A DNA stretch of 64,000 bases from Nocardia higoensis. Its GTDB lineage: Bacteria > Actinomycetota > Actinomycetes > Mycobacteriales > Mycobacteriaceae. Under the pieces are notes generated by a model. That model saw only the letters and a list, made by a program, of their open reading frames with translations. It was not told the origin of the DNA and ran no database searches. The stretch is from NCBI RefSeq assembly GCF_015477835.1, contig NZ_JADLQN010000002.1, positions 310,001 to 374,000 on the forward strand. The letters run 5' to 3'. Within the stretch, counting starts at the first letter, position 1, and each line of letters opens with the position of its first letter. Shown piece by piece: positions 27,823 through 34,871 of the stretch. A program made the translations under genes and the position numbers.

Positions 27823-27945
27823 CTTCCTCCCGGGTCGGACTCGTAGACCCGGTCCGATCCGCCGAGTCCGTCCCGGCTGTGCCGGTAGCCCGCTCCGCGC
27901 GGCCGGGACCGCCACCGGGGTGACGGGCCGGACCGGGCGGGCCGG

Positions 27946-29556
27946 TCAGCTGTAGGTGGCGCGCAGTGCCTTCTTGTCGATCTTGCCGACCGCCGTGATC
28001 GGCAGCACATCGGATTGCCGCAGCACATCGGGCAGCTTGTAGGTGGCCAGGCCACGCTCGGTGAGGAAGGTCTTGATCCTCGGCAGGCTCGGCATCTCGC
28101 CGTCGACGACCAGCACCGCGCACACCTTCTCGCCCAGGGCCGCGTCCGGCAGGCCGACCGCGGCCGCGTGCCGGACCGCCGGGTACGCCAGCAGGTGTTC
28201 CTCGAGTTCGTCGCAGGAGATGTTCTCGCCACCACGGTTGATGACGTCCTTGATCCGGCCGGAGACGATCAGGTGCCCGGATTCCAGGCGTCGCACCAGA
28301 TCACCACTGCGGTAGTAGCCGTCGGGGGTGAACGCGCGGGCATTGTGCTCGGGGGCCCGATAGTAGCCGCGCAGAGTGTAGGGGCCGCGGGTCAGCAGCT
28401 CGCCCTCCTCGCCGAGCGCGACGTCGTTGCCCTCGGCGTCGACCACGCGCAGCTCGTCGGCGGGCGACATCGGCCTGCCCTGGGTGGTGCAGATCAGCTC
28501 GTCGGGATCGTCGAGCCGGGTGTAGTTGAGCAGGCCCTCGGCCATACCGAAGACCTGCTGGAGCCGCGCGCCCAGCGCGGGTGTGACCTCCCTGGCGTTC
28601 ACGTCGGCCAGCCGCGCGCCGCCGACCTGCAGCAGGCGCAGTGAACTCAGATCGGCTTGCTCCCATTCCACGGCCGCGCAGTACAACTGGGCCAGCGGCG
28701 GCACCACGGCCGTCACCGTCACGCCGTGGCGCTCGATGGCGGCGAAGGCGTTCTCCGGGCTCGGATCGCCGACGAAGCACACCGAGGCGCCGACGCTCAC
28801 GCTGCCGAGGATGCCGGGGCAGGCGAGCGGGAAGTTGTGCGCCGCGGGCAGGGTCGCCAGATACACGTCGTCGGCGGTGAGTTCGCAGATCTCGGCGCTG
28901 CCGGTGGCGTTGTAGACGTAGTCGTCGTGGGTGCGCGCGATCAGCTTGGGCAGGCCGGTGGTGCCGCCGGAGACCAGCATCAAGGCGATGTCGGAGGGAT
29001 CGATCGCGGGCAGCGAATCACCGTCGCGGCCGATGCTGTTCAGATCGGTGAACGGTCCGGGGTCGCCGAGTACCAGGACGTGGCGCAGGCTCGGGACCTT
29101 CTCCCGCACGGTCGCGGCCAGATCGCGGTAGTCGAAGTCGCCGAAGGTGTCGGCGATGATGTAGCCCACCGCCTCCGACAGCGCGGTCAGATGCTCGATC
29201 TCGGCTCTGCGGTGCGCGGGCAGGGTCAGCACCGGGATGGCGCCCGCACGCAGCAGGCCGAACAGGACCGTCAGGAATTCCGGCACGTTCGGCAACTGGA
29301 CGACCACTCGGTCGCCGGGCGCGATGCCCAGGGCGATCAGGCCGTGCGCGATGCGGTCGGCTTCGGCGTCCACCCAGGCGTAGTCCCGGGCGCCCTCGTC
29401 GGTGCGCAGGGCGACGCGCTCGGGATGCCGCTTCGCGGTGGCGCGCAGCAGGTCGCCGAGCGACGTGCCGGTCCAGTAGCCCGCGGCCCGGTACGCCTGT
29501 GCGGTCTCGGCGGGGAAGGGCACATAGCCGTCCCGGTGGTCGGTGGTTGTCGTCAC
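27946..29556 (-). CDS. mbtA: Salicyl-AMP ligase (aryl acid-activating enzyme, MbtA/YbtE-type)
   Basis: A 536-residue stand-alone adenylation enzyme that activates an aryl acid as AMP ester and loads it on a siderophore synthetase. Motifs: P-loop SGGTTGLPKL at 196-205; aryl-pocket HNFPLACPG at 240-248; QVFGMAEGLLNYTRLDD; GYYRSGDLVR; GRIKDVINRGGENIS; and C-terminal Lys in VGKIDKKALR. In the pocket a Cys (246) replaces the Ser typical of 2,3-dihydroxybenzoate enzymes, which predicts salicylate. The start is GTG with GAGGA just upstream. An iron box lies 30 bp before it. The matching Nocardia name is nbtT. Confidence 0.9.
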   Translation of the reverse strand: MTTTTDHRDGYVPFPAETAQAYRAAGYWTGTSLGDLLRATAKRHPERVALRTDEGARDYAWVDAEADRIAHGLIALGIAPGDRVVVQLPNVPEFLTVLFGLLRAGAIPVLTLPAHRRAEIEHLTALSEAVGYIIADTFGDFDYRDLAATVREKVPSLRHVLVLGDPGPFTDLNSIGRDGDSLPAIDPSDIALMLVSGGTTGLPKLIARTHDDYVYNATGSAEICELTADDVYLATLPAAHNFPLACPGILGSVSVGASVCFVGDPSPENAFAAIERHGVTVTAVVPPLAQLYCAAVEWEQADLSSLRLLQVGGARLADVNAREVTPALGARLQQVFGMAEGLLNYTRLDDPDELICTTQGRPMSPADELRVVDAEGNDVALGEEGELLTRGPYTLRGYYRAPEHNARAFTPDGYYRSGDLVRRLESGHLIVSGRIKDVINRGGENISCDELEEHLLAYPAVRHAAAVGLPDAALGEKVCAVLVVDGEMPSLPRIKTFLTERGLATYKLPDVLRQSDVLPITAVGKIDKKALRATYS

Positions 29557-29585
29557 GATTCCTCGCTGGGTCCGGTCGTATCAGA

Positions 29586-29604
29586 TGAGGTTAGGCAACC
29601 CTAT
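29586..29604. promoter_or_regulatory. Iron box (IdeR-type) between mbtA and the SDR gene
   Basis: TGAGGTTAGGCAACCCTAT matches 15 of 19 positions of the IdeR consensus. It is 30 bp upstream of the ligase start and 33 bp before the SDR's TAGACT -10, so it could act on both divergent genes. Confidence 0.72.
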
Positions 29605-29648
29605 CTGAATGGCCGGTGGCGGCTGATCATCCGGGCTAGACTCATCGC

Positions 29649-30521
29649 ATGAGTCGCTGGGAAGCCGTGGATATCCCCGATCAGACCGGCCGGATCTTCG
29701 TGGTCACCGGCGCCAACGGCGGCCTCGGCGCGGTCACCGCCCGGGCCTTGGCGGCCAAGGGTGCCCAGGTGATCATGGCGTGCCGTGATCTGGCCAAGGC
29801 CGAACGCGTCGCTGCGGATCTCGGGTCGCGCGCCGACGTGCGTTCGCTCGATCTGGCCGACCTGTCCTCGGTGCGCGCCTTCGCCGCGGGCATCGATCGC
29901 GTCGACGTGCTGATCAACAATGCCGGGGTGATGGCGGTGCCGAAGCGTCGCACCGCCGACGGCTTCGAAATGCAGGTCGGCACCAACCATCTCGGTCATT
30001 TCGCGCTCACCGGACTGTTACTGGACAAGATCGCCGATCGGGTGGTCACCGTCTCCAGCGGCGCGCACACCGTGGGCAAGATCGACCTGAACGATCTGAA
30101 CTGGGAGCGCAGGCGGTATCGACGCTGGCTCGCCTACGGACAGGCCAAGCTGGCGAACCTGATGTTCGCCTACGAGTTGCAGCGCAGGCTCACCGCGGCC
30201 GGCTCGCCGATCCTCTCGGTGGCCGCCCATCCCGGCTACGCGGCGACGGATCTGCAGTCACACACCGAATCGTTCATGGATTCGTTCATGGCCGTGGGTA
30301 ACCGGCTGCTGGCCCAGAGCGCCGAGAACGGTGCGCTGCCACAGCTTTTCGCCGCCACCGAGCCGGTCGAGCCAGGCGCCTTCTACGGTCCCGACACGTT
30401 CGGCGGCATGCGCGGCCACCCCGCTCGCTGCGGGTCGACGAAGGCCTCGCGCGACGAGACGGTGGCGCGTGAACTGTTCGCGCTGTCCGAGCGCCTCACC
30501 GGAGTCACCTACTCGATCTGA
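29649..30521 (+). CDS. Short-chain dehydrogenase/reductase
   Basis: A 290-residue SDR of the retinol-dehydrogenase/light-dependent-protochlorophyllide-reductase-like branch. The nucleotide-binding motif VVTGANGGLG is at 19-28. NNAGVMAVP is near 90, followed by VGTNHLGHFALT. The catalytic Tyr-x3-Lys is YGQAK near 166. VAAHPGYAATDLQ follows. Substrate cannot be read. TAGACT at 29637-29642 lies 6 nt before the ATG, and no Shine-Dalgarno is present, so it is probably leaderless. It is divergent from the iron-regulated ligase and shares the intergenic iron box. Confidence 0.85.
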   Translation: MSRWEAVDIPDQTGRIFVVTGANGGLGAVTARALAAKGAQVIMACRDLAKAERVAADLGSRADVRSLDLADLSSVRAFAAGIDRVDVLINNAGVMAVPKRRTADGFEMQVGTNHLGHFALTGLLLDKIADRVVTVSSGAHTVGKIDLNDLNWERRRYRRWLAYGQAKLANLMFAYELQRRLTAAGSPILSVAAHPGYAATDLQSHTESFMDSFMAVGNRLLAQSAENGALPQLFAATEPVEPGAFYGPDTFGGMRGHPARCGSTKASRDETVARELFALSERLTGVTYSI

Positions 30522-30588
30522 CTACCGCGAGTTCGGGCTGTCCGAGCGCTGATTGTCCGAGCATTGTGATGGCCGTCACTTCTCGGGG

Positions 30589-30615
30589 TGTCACACTCCG
30601 GTGGTCCGCGGCGTC
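30589..30615 (+). promoter_or_regulatory. ECF41-type sigma factor promoter
   Basis: TGTCACA (30589-30595), a 16-bp spacer and CGTC (30612-30615) match the ECF41 consensus TGTCACA-N16-CGTC exactly. It lies 58 bp upstream of an AhpD-like carboxymuconolactone decarboxylase-family gene, the kind of gene ECF41 sigma factors control. Confidence 0.75.
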
Positions 30616-30672
30616 GTCTGTGTGTGAGCCGCTCGGCGGGAGGCCGGGCGCGAGACAGGCGAGGAGCAGATC

Positions 30673-31146
30673 ATGGAACAGCGGTTCGACTACGCGGGGA
30701 ACGCTCTCGGCGCGAAGTTCGTCAAGCGGATCAACAACGCGGGCATGGTCGTGGGCGAGTCCACGCTGGCCCCGGCCACCCGTGAACTGGTGCTGCTGCG
30801 GGTCAGCCAGATCAACGGCTGCGGGTTCTGCGTCGACATGCACTACAAGGACGCCGTCCACGCCGGTGAGGATCCGCTGCGGCTGAACCTCGTCGCGGCC
30901 TGGCCCGAGGCCACCGCGTTCACCGAGGCCGAGCGGGCCGCGCTGGCGCTGGCCGAGGAGGGCACCCGCCTCGCCGACGCGCACACGGGCGTGTCCGACG
31001 AGACCTGGGCGCAGGTCGAGAAGCACTACGACGCCGAGCAGATCGCGGCGCTGATCTCACTGATCGCGCTGATCAACGCCTACAACCGGATGAATGTCAT
31101 CAGCCGTACCCCCGCGGGCGGTTACGTCCCCGGTCAGTTCCACTGA
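30673..31146 (+). CDS. Carboxymuconolactone decarboxylase / AhpD-family protein
   Basis: A 157-residue all-helical CMD-family protein. The AhpD-type peroxidase motif is NGCGFCVDMH near residues 48-57, with Cys-x2-Cys and a following His. RELVLLRVSQ precedes it, and LIALINAYNRMNVISR closes the fold. Such proteins act as thiol peroxidases or in small-molecule detoxification. GAGGAG lies 6-11 nt before the ATG. The ECF41-type promoter upstream suggests control by an ECF41 sigma factor encoded elsewhere. Exact substrate unknown. Confidence 0.87.
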   Translation: MEQRFDYAGNALGAKFVKRINNAGMVVGESTLAPATRELVLLRVSQINGCGFCVDMHYKDAVHAGEDPLRLNLVAAWPEATAFTEAERAALALAEEGTRLADAHTGVSDETWAQVEKHYDAEQIAALISLIALINAYNRMNVISRTPAGGYVPGQFH

Positions 31147-31156
31147 CCGGGGGATC

Positions 31157-31191
31157 GCGGGGGCGCGGGGCGTGACGTCCGCCGCCCCCGC
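31157..31191 (+). terminator. Probable terminator after the AhpD-like gene
   Basis: Inverted repeat GCGGGGGCG/CGCCCCCGC with a 17-nt loop, 11 nt after the stop codon. Confidence 0.5.
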
Positions 31192-31227
31192 GTCACCGCG
31201 GCGTGGTGGGCTGGTATGGTCTCTGTC

Positions 31228-31299
31228 GTGCAGCGCGCGTATTTCTGGTTTAGCAAGCCGGCCCCGGGTGGGTCGGTCTGCGGCAACCACCTGCGCTGA
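31228..31299 (+). CDS. Aromatic amino acid leader peptide of the DAHP synthase gene
   Basis: A 23-codon frame starting GTG encodes a peptide beginning MQRAYFWFSKPAP. It thus has four consecutive aromatic codons (Tyr, Phe, Trp, Phe) at codons 5-8 and ends at TGA 31297-31299. It lies 87 nt before the class I DAHP synthase. The YFWF run is what an attenuator sensing all three aromatic amino acids would carry. It is followed by alternative RNA stems (31266-31333). The GTG has no Shine-Dalgarno; GTATGGT 8-14 nt upstream could contain a -10, which would make the leader leaderless. Confidence 0.82.
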   Translation: MQRAYFWFSKPAPGGSVCGNHLR

Positions 31300-31333
31300 C
31301 TATCCCACCCCGAGCCGGATGATGGACCGGCTC
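31256..31333 (+). promoter_or_regulatory. Attenuator region with mutually exclusive stems
   Basis: Stem A pairs GGGTGGG (31266-31272) with CCCACCC (31304-31310), enclosing the leader stop codon. Stem B pairs GAGCCGG (31312-31318) with CCGGCTC (31327-31333). AGCCGG inside the leader ORF (31256-31261) can also pair with CCGGCT (31327-31332), competing with stem B. A ribosome stalled at the YFWF codons would cover or free these strands. No T-run follows, so control may be translational or Rho-linked. Confidence 0.6.
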
Positions 31334-31385
31334 TACGGTGTTCGTGATTTCCGTGGGTCGGCCTGGAGAAAAGGAAACGACCACG

Positions 31386-32477
31386 ATGACCACTGCGGTA
31401 GACGTCGACGCACGCCATGCCGACCTCGATCACCAGCGCACTCTCGCGGTGAGCCCGTTGCGCTCGCCCGCCGAGGTGCGCATGGTCCACCGGATCACCG
31501 ATACCCACGCCGATACCGTCCGCGCGGGCCGCAAGGCCACCGTCGAGGTGCTCGACGGCGCCGATGATCGCCTGATGGTGATCGTCGGCCCGTGCTCGGT
31601 GCACGATCCCGCCGCCGCCCTGGACTACGCCCGCCGCCTGGCCGCCAAGGCCGAGGAACTGGGGCAGGATCTGCACATCGTGATGCGGGTCTACTTCGAG
31701 AAGCCGCGCACCAGCCTGGGCTGGAAGGGGCTGATCAACGATCCGCACCTGGACGGCTCCTTCGACGTCAACACCGGTCTGGGCATCGGACGCAAGCTGC
31801 TGGTCGACATCACCGGACTCGGGCTGCCGGTGGCGTGCGAGTTCCTCGATCCGATCACCCCGCAGTACATCGCCGACCTGGTCTCCTACGGCGCGATCGG
31901 CGCGCGTACCGCGGCCAGCCAGGTGCATCGGCAGCTCAGCAGCGCGCTGTCCATGCCGGTCGGCATCAAGAACGGAACCGACGGCGATGTGCAGGTAGCG
32001 GTCGACGGCGTGCGCGCGGCCGCGGCCAGCCATGTGTTCCCCGGCACCGATCTCGACGGCCGCGCCGCCCTGATCCGCACCTCCGGCAACCCGGACTGCC
32101 ATGTGATCCTGCGCGGCGGCAGCAACGGGACCAACTACGACGCGGCTTCGGTCACCGATGCCTGCCTGCGCCTGGAGAAGGCGTCGTTGCCGCGGCGGGT
32201 CGTGGTGGATGCCAGCCACGGCAACAGCAACAAGGACCACAACAAGCAGGTCGACGTCGTCGCCGACATCGCGGGCCGGATCGCCGCCGGCGAGCGCGAG
32301 GTGGTGGGTCTGATGCTGGAGAGCTTCCTGGTGGCAGGTCGTCAGGACCTGACCCTCGGTCGTTCCGACGACCTCGCCTACGGTCAGTCGATCACCGACG
32401 CCTGCATCGACTGGGACACCACGGCGCGGCAGTTGGATCTGTTGGCCGACGCGGTCCGCCGTCGGCGCGGTCTCTGA
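31386..32477 (+). CDS. aroG: 3-deoxy-7-phosphoheptulonate (DAHP) synthase, class I
   Basis: A 363-residue DAHP synthase of the AroFGH (class I-alpha) type, condensing PEP and erythrose-4-phosphate at the entry of the shikimate pathway. Motifs: LMVIVGPCSVHDP near residue 62, VYFEKPRTSLGWKGLINDP near 102, GARTAASQVHRQLSSA, VGIKNGTDG, LRGGSNGTNYDA, VDASHGNSNKDH and VVGLMLESFLVAGRQ. ATG at 31386 has AAGGAAA upstream. Mycobacteria use a class II enzyme, so this gene differs from the mycobacterial pathway. The leader peptide upstream implies end-product attenuation. Confidence 0.93.
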   Translation: MTTAVDVDARHADLDHQRTLAVSPLRSPAEVRMVHRITDTHADTVRAGRKATVEVLDGADDRLMVIVGPCSVHDPAAALDYARRLAAKAEELGQDLHIVMRVYFEKPRTSLGWKGLINDPHLDGSFDVNTGLGIGRKLLVDITGLGLPVACEFLDPITPQYIADLVSYGAIGARTAASQVHRQLSSALSMPVGIKNGTDGDVQVAVDGVRAAAASHVFPGTDLDGRAALIRTSGNPDCHVILRGGSNGTNYDAASVTDACLRLEKASLPRRVVVDASHGNSNKDHNKQVDVVADIAGRIAAGEREVVGLMLESFLVAGRQDLTLGRSDDLAYGQSITDACIDWDTTARQLDLLADAVRRRRGL

Positions 32478-32601
32478 TTCCGCTCTCGCCCCTACCCGCC
32501 CCCCGCATACCGGCCTGTTTCGTTACCGGCGCGCGCGTCGGCGCGCGGGTAGCGGGGCGGGCCGTTGTCTCGCGTACGCCATTCTGAAATGCCTTTAGTA
32601 C

Positions 32602-32629
32602 TTGACCTGGGCTTTTGTTTCGATACGGT
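32602..32629 (+). promoter_or_regulatory. Probable promoter of the secreted propeller protein
   Basis: TTGACC (32602-32607) and TACGGT (32624-32629), 16 bp apart, sit in a locally A+T-richer stretch of the 298-bp intergenic region and imply a leader of about 140 nt. Confidence 0.45.
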
Positions 32630-32775
32630 TATGCGGCATTCGCAAGAGATCGCTCCACTCGGGGCGCGATACCGGGGGTTCCCGATCGGTCGGTTTGTTC
32701 GATGCCGGCTCCGGGTCGCGCGCTGCTCCTGAAGTTCCGTCATTTCGAGAATTCCTTCGGAGAGTGAGGACAAGC

Positions 32776-33702
32776 GTGAATCTGCATGTCGTATTGGCTC
32801 GCTTAGCGAGCCGCGGTGGTCATCGAGCCGGCGCCCGTCGTGGGTTCGGCAGCGTGGTCACCATGGCGGCCTCGGCGCTGCTGCTGTTCGTGACGGCGCT
32901 CGCCGCGATGGTGGGCCCCGGCGCGGGCCCGGCGGCCGCCTTCGGCGAGAAGACCCTGTTCGTCGCCGAGAGCACCGCGGGCACGGTGGTGGCCGTCTCC
33001 CTCGATGGTCAGGTGGATCCCCTGGTCACCGGGCTGATCTCGCCGTTCGACGTCGCGGTCGACGGTGACACCCTCTACATCTCCGAGGCCGGCGCGGCCC
33101 GGATCGTCACCGCGCCGATCAGCGGTGGAACGGCCACGCCGCTGGCCGTCCCCGGCCTGGTGGCCCCGAGCTACATCGCGATCTCCGGGGACACCCTGTT
33201 CATCGTCGACGCCGGCACCGTGTACTCGGTGGACAAGGACGGCGGCACGCCGGAGGTGCTGCTGGCGGACCTGGGCAACGTCGGCGGCATCGCGGTCTAC
33301 AACGGCCAGGTGTACGTCACCATCAACTCCCTGGCGGGCAGCGTCGTCTCGGTGCCGGTCACCGGTGGCGCGCCGACCACCGTCGTGGCCGACTTGACCA
33401 ACCCCCTGGCCATCGCGGCCGACAACGGCACCCTGTACATCACCAGCGCCATCGGCCCGATCTGGTCCGTGCCGGTCACCGGCGGCACGCCGACCGAGTT
33501 GGCCGAAGTGAACGTCGGTGTGGGCATCGCGGTCGACGGCGACACGCTCTACGTCACCGAGCAGTTGACCGGCACCGTGTACTCGCTGCCGGTCACCGGC
33601 GGAACGCTCACCGAGATCGCCACCGGCCTGAGCTCGCCGGCCGGGATCGACGTGGGTGTGGGTGGCTGCTCGGGTTCGGTCTGCCTCGGCAGTGCCTTGT
33701 GA
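32776..33702 (+). CDS. Secreted NHL/SMP-30-like beta-propeller protein
   Basis: A 308-residue exported protein. The Arg-rich N-terminus is followed by a long hydrophobic signal (SALLLFVTALAAMVG) and a cleavage-like GPAAAFG near residue 55. The mature part consists of about six blades of 40-42 residues with the repeating pattern LxxPxxIAVxGDTLYVT and PVTGGTPT. It resembles the sensor propellers of PknD but has no kinase. The C-terminus has two cysteines (GGCSGSVC). The start is a GTG with GAGGA 6-10 nt upstream; the longer frame to 32602 lacks a signal at its start. A binding rather than catalytic role is likely. Confidence 0.78.
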   Translation: MNLHVVLARLASRGGHRAGARRGFGSVVTMAASALLLFVTALAAMVGPGAGPAAAFGEKTLFVAESTAGTVVAVSLDGQVDPLVTGLISPFDVAVDGDTLYISEAGAARIVTAPISGGTATPLAVPGLVAPSYIAISGDTLFIVDAGTVYSVDKDGGTPEVLLADLGNVGGIAVYNGQVYVTINSLAGSVVSVPVTGGAPTTVVADLTNPLAIAADNGTLYITSAIGPIWSVPVTGGTPTELAEVNVGVGIAVDGDTLYVTEQLTGTVYSLPVTGGTLTEIATGLSSPAGIDVGVGGCSGSVCLGSAL

Positions 33703-33759
33703 GTGAATCAGGAGCGACGCCACTCCATCGGTGAGTGACGCTGCCCGACATGCGCGAAC

Positions 33760-33794
33760 GAGCCGGGCCCCGAAGGTAACTCGGGGCCCGGCTC
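33760..33794. terminator. Bidirectional terminator
   Basis: A perfect 14-bp inverted repeat (arm GAGCCGGGCCCCGA) with a 7-nt loop lies between the propeller gene and the convergent methyltransferase gene. Confidence 0.75.
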
Positions 33795-33819
33795 TCTGCG
33801 TGTCTGCCGCTCGACCGGC

Positions 33820-34356
33820 TCACCCGCCCGGCGTCCAGGCGCGGACGGCGAGCAGATCGCCGTGCGTGATCGTCGTGGTCAGGAAGCCACCCTCGGCGAG
33901 GCGGCGGGTGAGGTCGCCTGTCTCGGGCTTCGGCCCGGTCGACGAGGCGCCATAGCCGTAGCAGAGGAACAGCGCGCCGTGGGGGGCGAGCAGTTCGCGC
34001 GCCACCGTCAGTTCGGCGGGCGGCCGCTTCGTCGTCCAGAAGGCGTTGACGTTGACCGCGAGAATCTTGTCGAATCCACCAGGAGCGTCGAAATCAGCGC
34101 GCACCCGATCGGGAGTGAGCCGCCCGAAGTCCGCTTGCCACAGGCTGATCCGCCCGGCGTCGATATCCCGGGCGTTGCGCCGCGCCGCGCGTTCGATCGC
34201 GGTGGCCGAGCGGTCGACCGCGAGTACGCGTCCGCGGGGAAGTTCGCGTGCGAGGTATTCGAGCGACGTGCCCGGGCCGGGGCCGATCTCGAGGACGAGG
34301 TCGGTGGGGCGCAAGTCCATGATCTCGACGATCCAACCGAACCGTTCATCGCCCAC
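33820..34356 (-). CDS. Class I SAM-dependent methyltransferase
   Basis: A 178-residue protein with the Rossmann-type SAM-binding motif VLEIGPGPGTSLEYLA at about 21-36, acidic residue in VLAVDRS near 48 and the post-motif segment FDKILAVNVNAFW near 95. It is short, with no recognisable substrate domain, so the substrate is unknown. The start is a GTG with GGGGAGG 6 nt upstream. It follows the 72-residue repeat protein gene on the same strand, but a strong hairpin lies between them. Confidence 0.82.
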   Translation of the reverse strand: MGDERFGWIVEIMDLRPTDLVLEIGPGPGTSLEYLARELPRGRVLAVDRSATAIERAARRNARDIDAGRISLWQADFGRLTPDRVRADFDAPGGFDKILAVNVNAFWTTKRPPAELTVARELLAPHGALFLCYGYGASSTGPKPETGDLTRRLAEGGFLTTTITHGDLLAVRAWTPGG

Positions 34357-34430
34357 CGTCGGCCTCCCCGGGGTTGTTGTCGCGCGGATGGCAACAGCAT
34401 CGTCGCCGCGGTGCGAGCGCGCAGGGCGAA

Positions 34431-34464
34431 CACCGGATCGGGTCGTGATCGACCCGATCCGGTG
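34431..34464. terminator. Strong hairpin after the 72-residue gene
   Basis: A perfect 15-bp inverted repeat (arm CACCGGATCGGGTCG) with a 4-nt loop lies 7 nt beyond the stop of the small gene. Confidence 0.7.
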
Positions 34465-34470
34465 CGCGTG

Positions 34471-34689
34471 TCACGGGTAGGTCGAGCCGGTGAAGAAGTC
34501 GCCGGTCGAGGAGCCGAGGCCCGCGTCGGGCGTGGAGGAACCCAGTCCCGCGTCGCCGGTGGAGGATCCGGTGAAGAAGTCGCCCGTGCCCGCGATCAGA
34601 TCGTGGGCCACGTCGCGGATCGCGCCCAGTACCGTTCCGGCCACCTCCGACGCGGCCGGATGCAGCAACAGGTCGAGATAGGCGCTCAT
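34471..34689 (-). CDS. Small repeat-containing protein of unknown function (72 aa)
   Basis: A 72-residue protein. The first 34 residues form a likely amphipathic helix (SAYLDLLLHPAASEVAGTVL). The rest is low-complexity: GDFFTGSSTGDAGLGSST followed by PDAGLGSSTGDFFTGS, so that the GDFFTGS and DAGLGSST elements recur in mirrored order. There is no signal peptide or transmembrane helix. GGGGG lies 6 nt before the ATG, and a strong hairpin follows the stop, so it looks like a real monocistronic gene. I recognise no family. Confidence 0.65.
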   Translation of the reverse strand: MSAYLDLLLHPAASEVAGTVLGAIRDVAHDLIAGTGDFFTGSSTGDAGLGSSTPDAGLGSSTGDFFTGSTYP

Positions 34690-34871
34690 GTGCGCCCCCT
34701 TTCATGCACCGCCGCCGGAACGGCGGTAGTGGTGTGAGGTAGAACACGAGGAGGCTAGCTGCCGCTCCGGCAACGCACAACCATGCAGGTAGATGGCCGA
34801 AAACAAATGTGAAATATAGCCTTTCGCTATCTGTTCGCAACTTTGGCGACCGCTCGGCTACTCTGCGAGCT

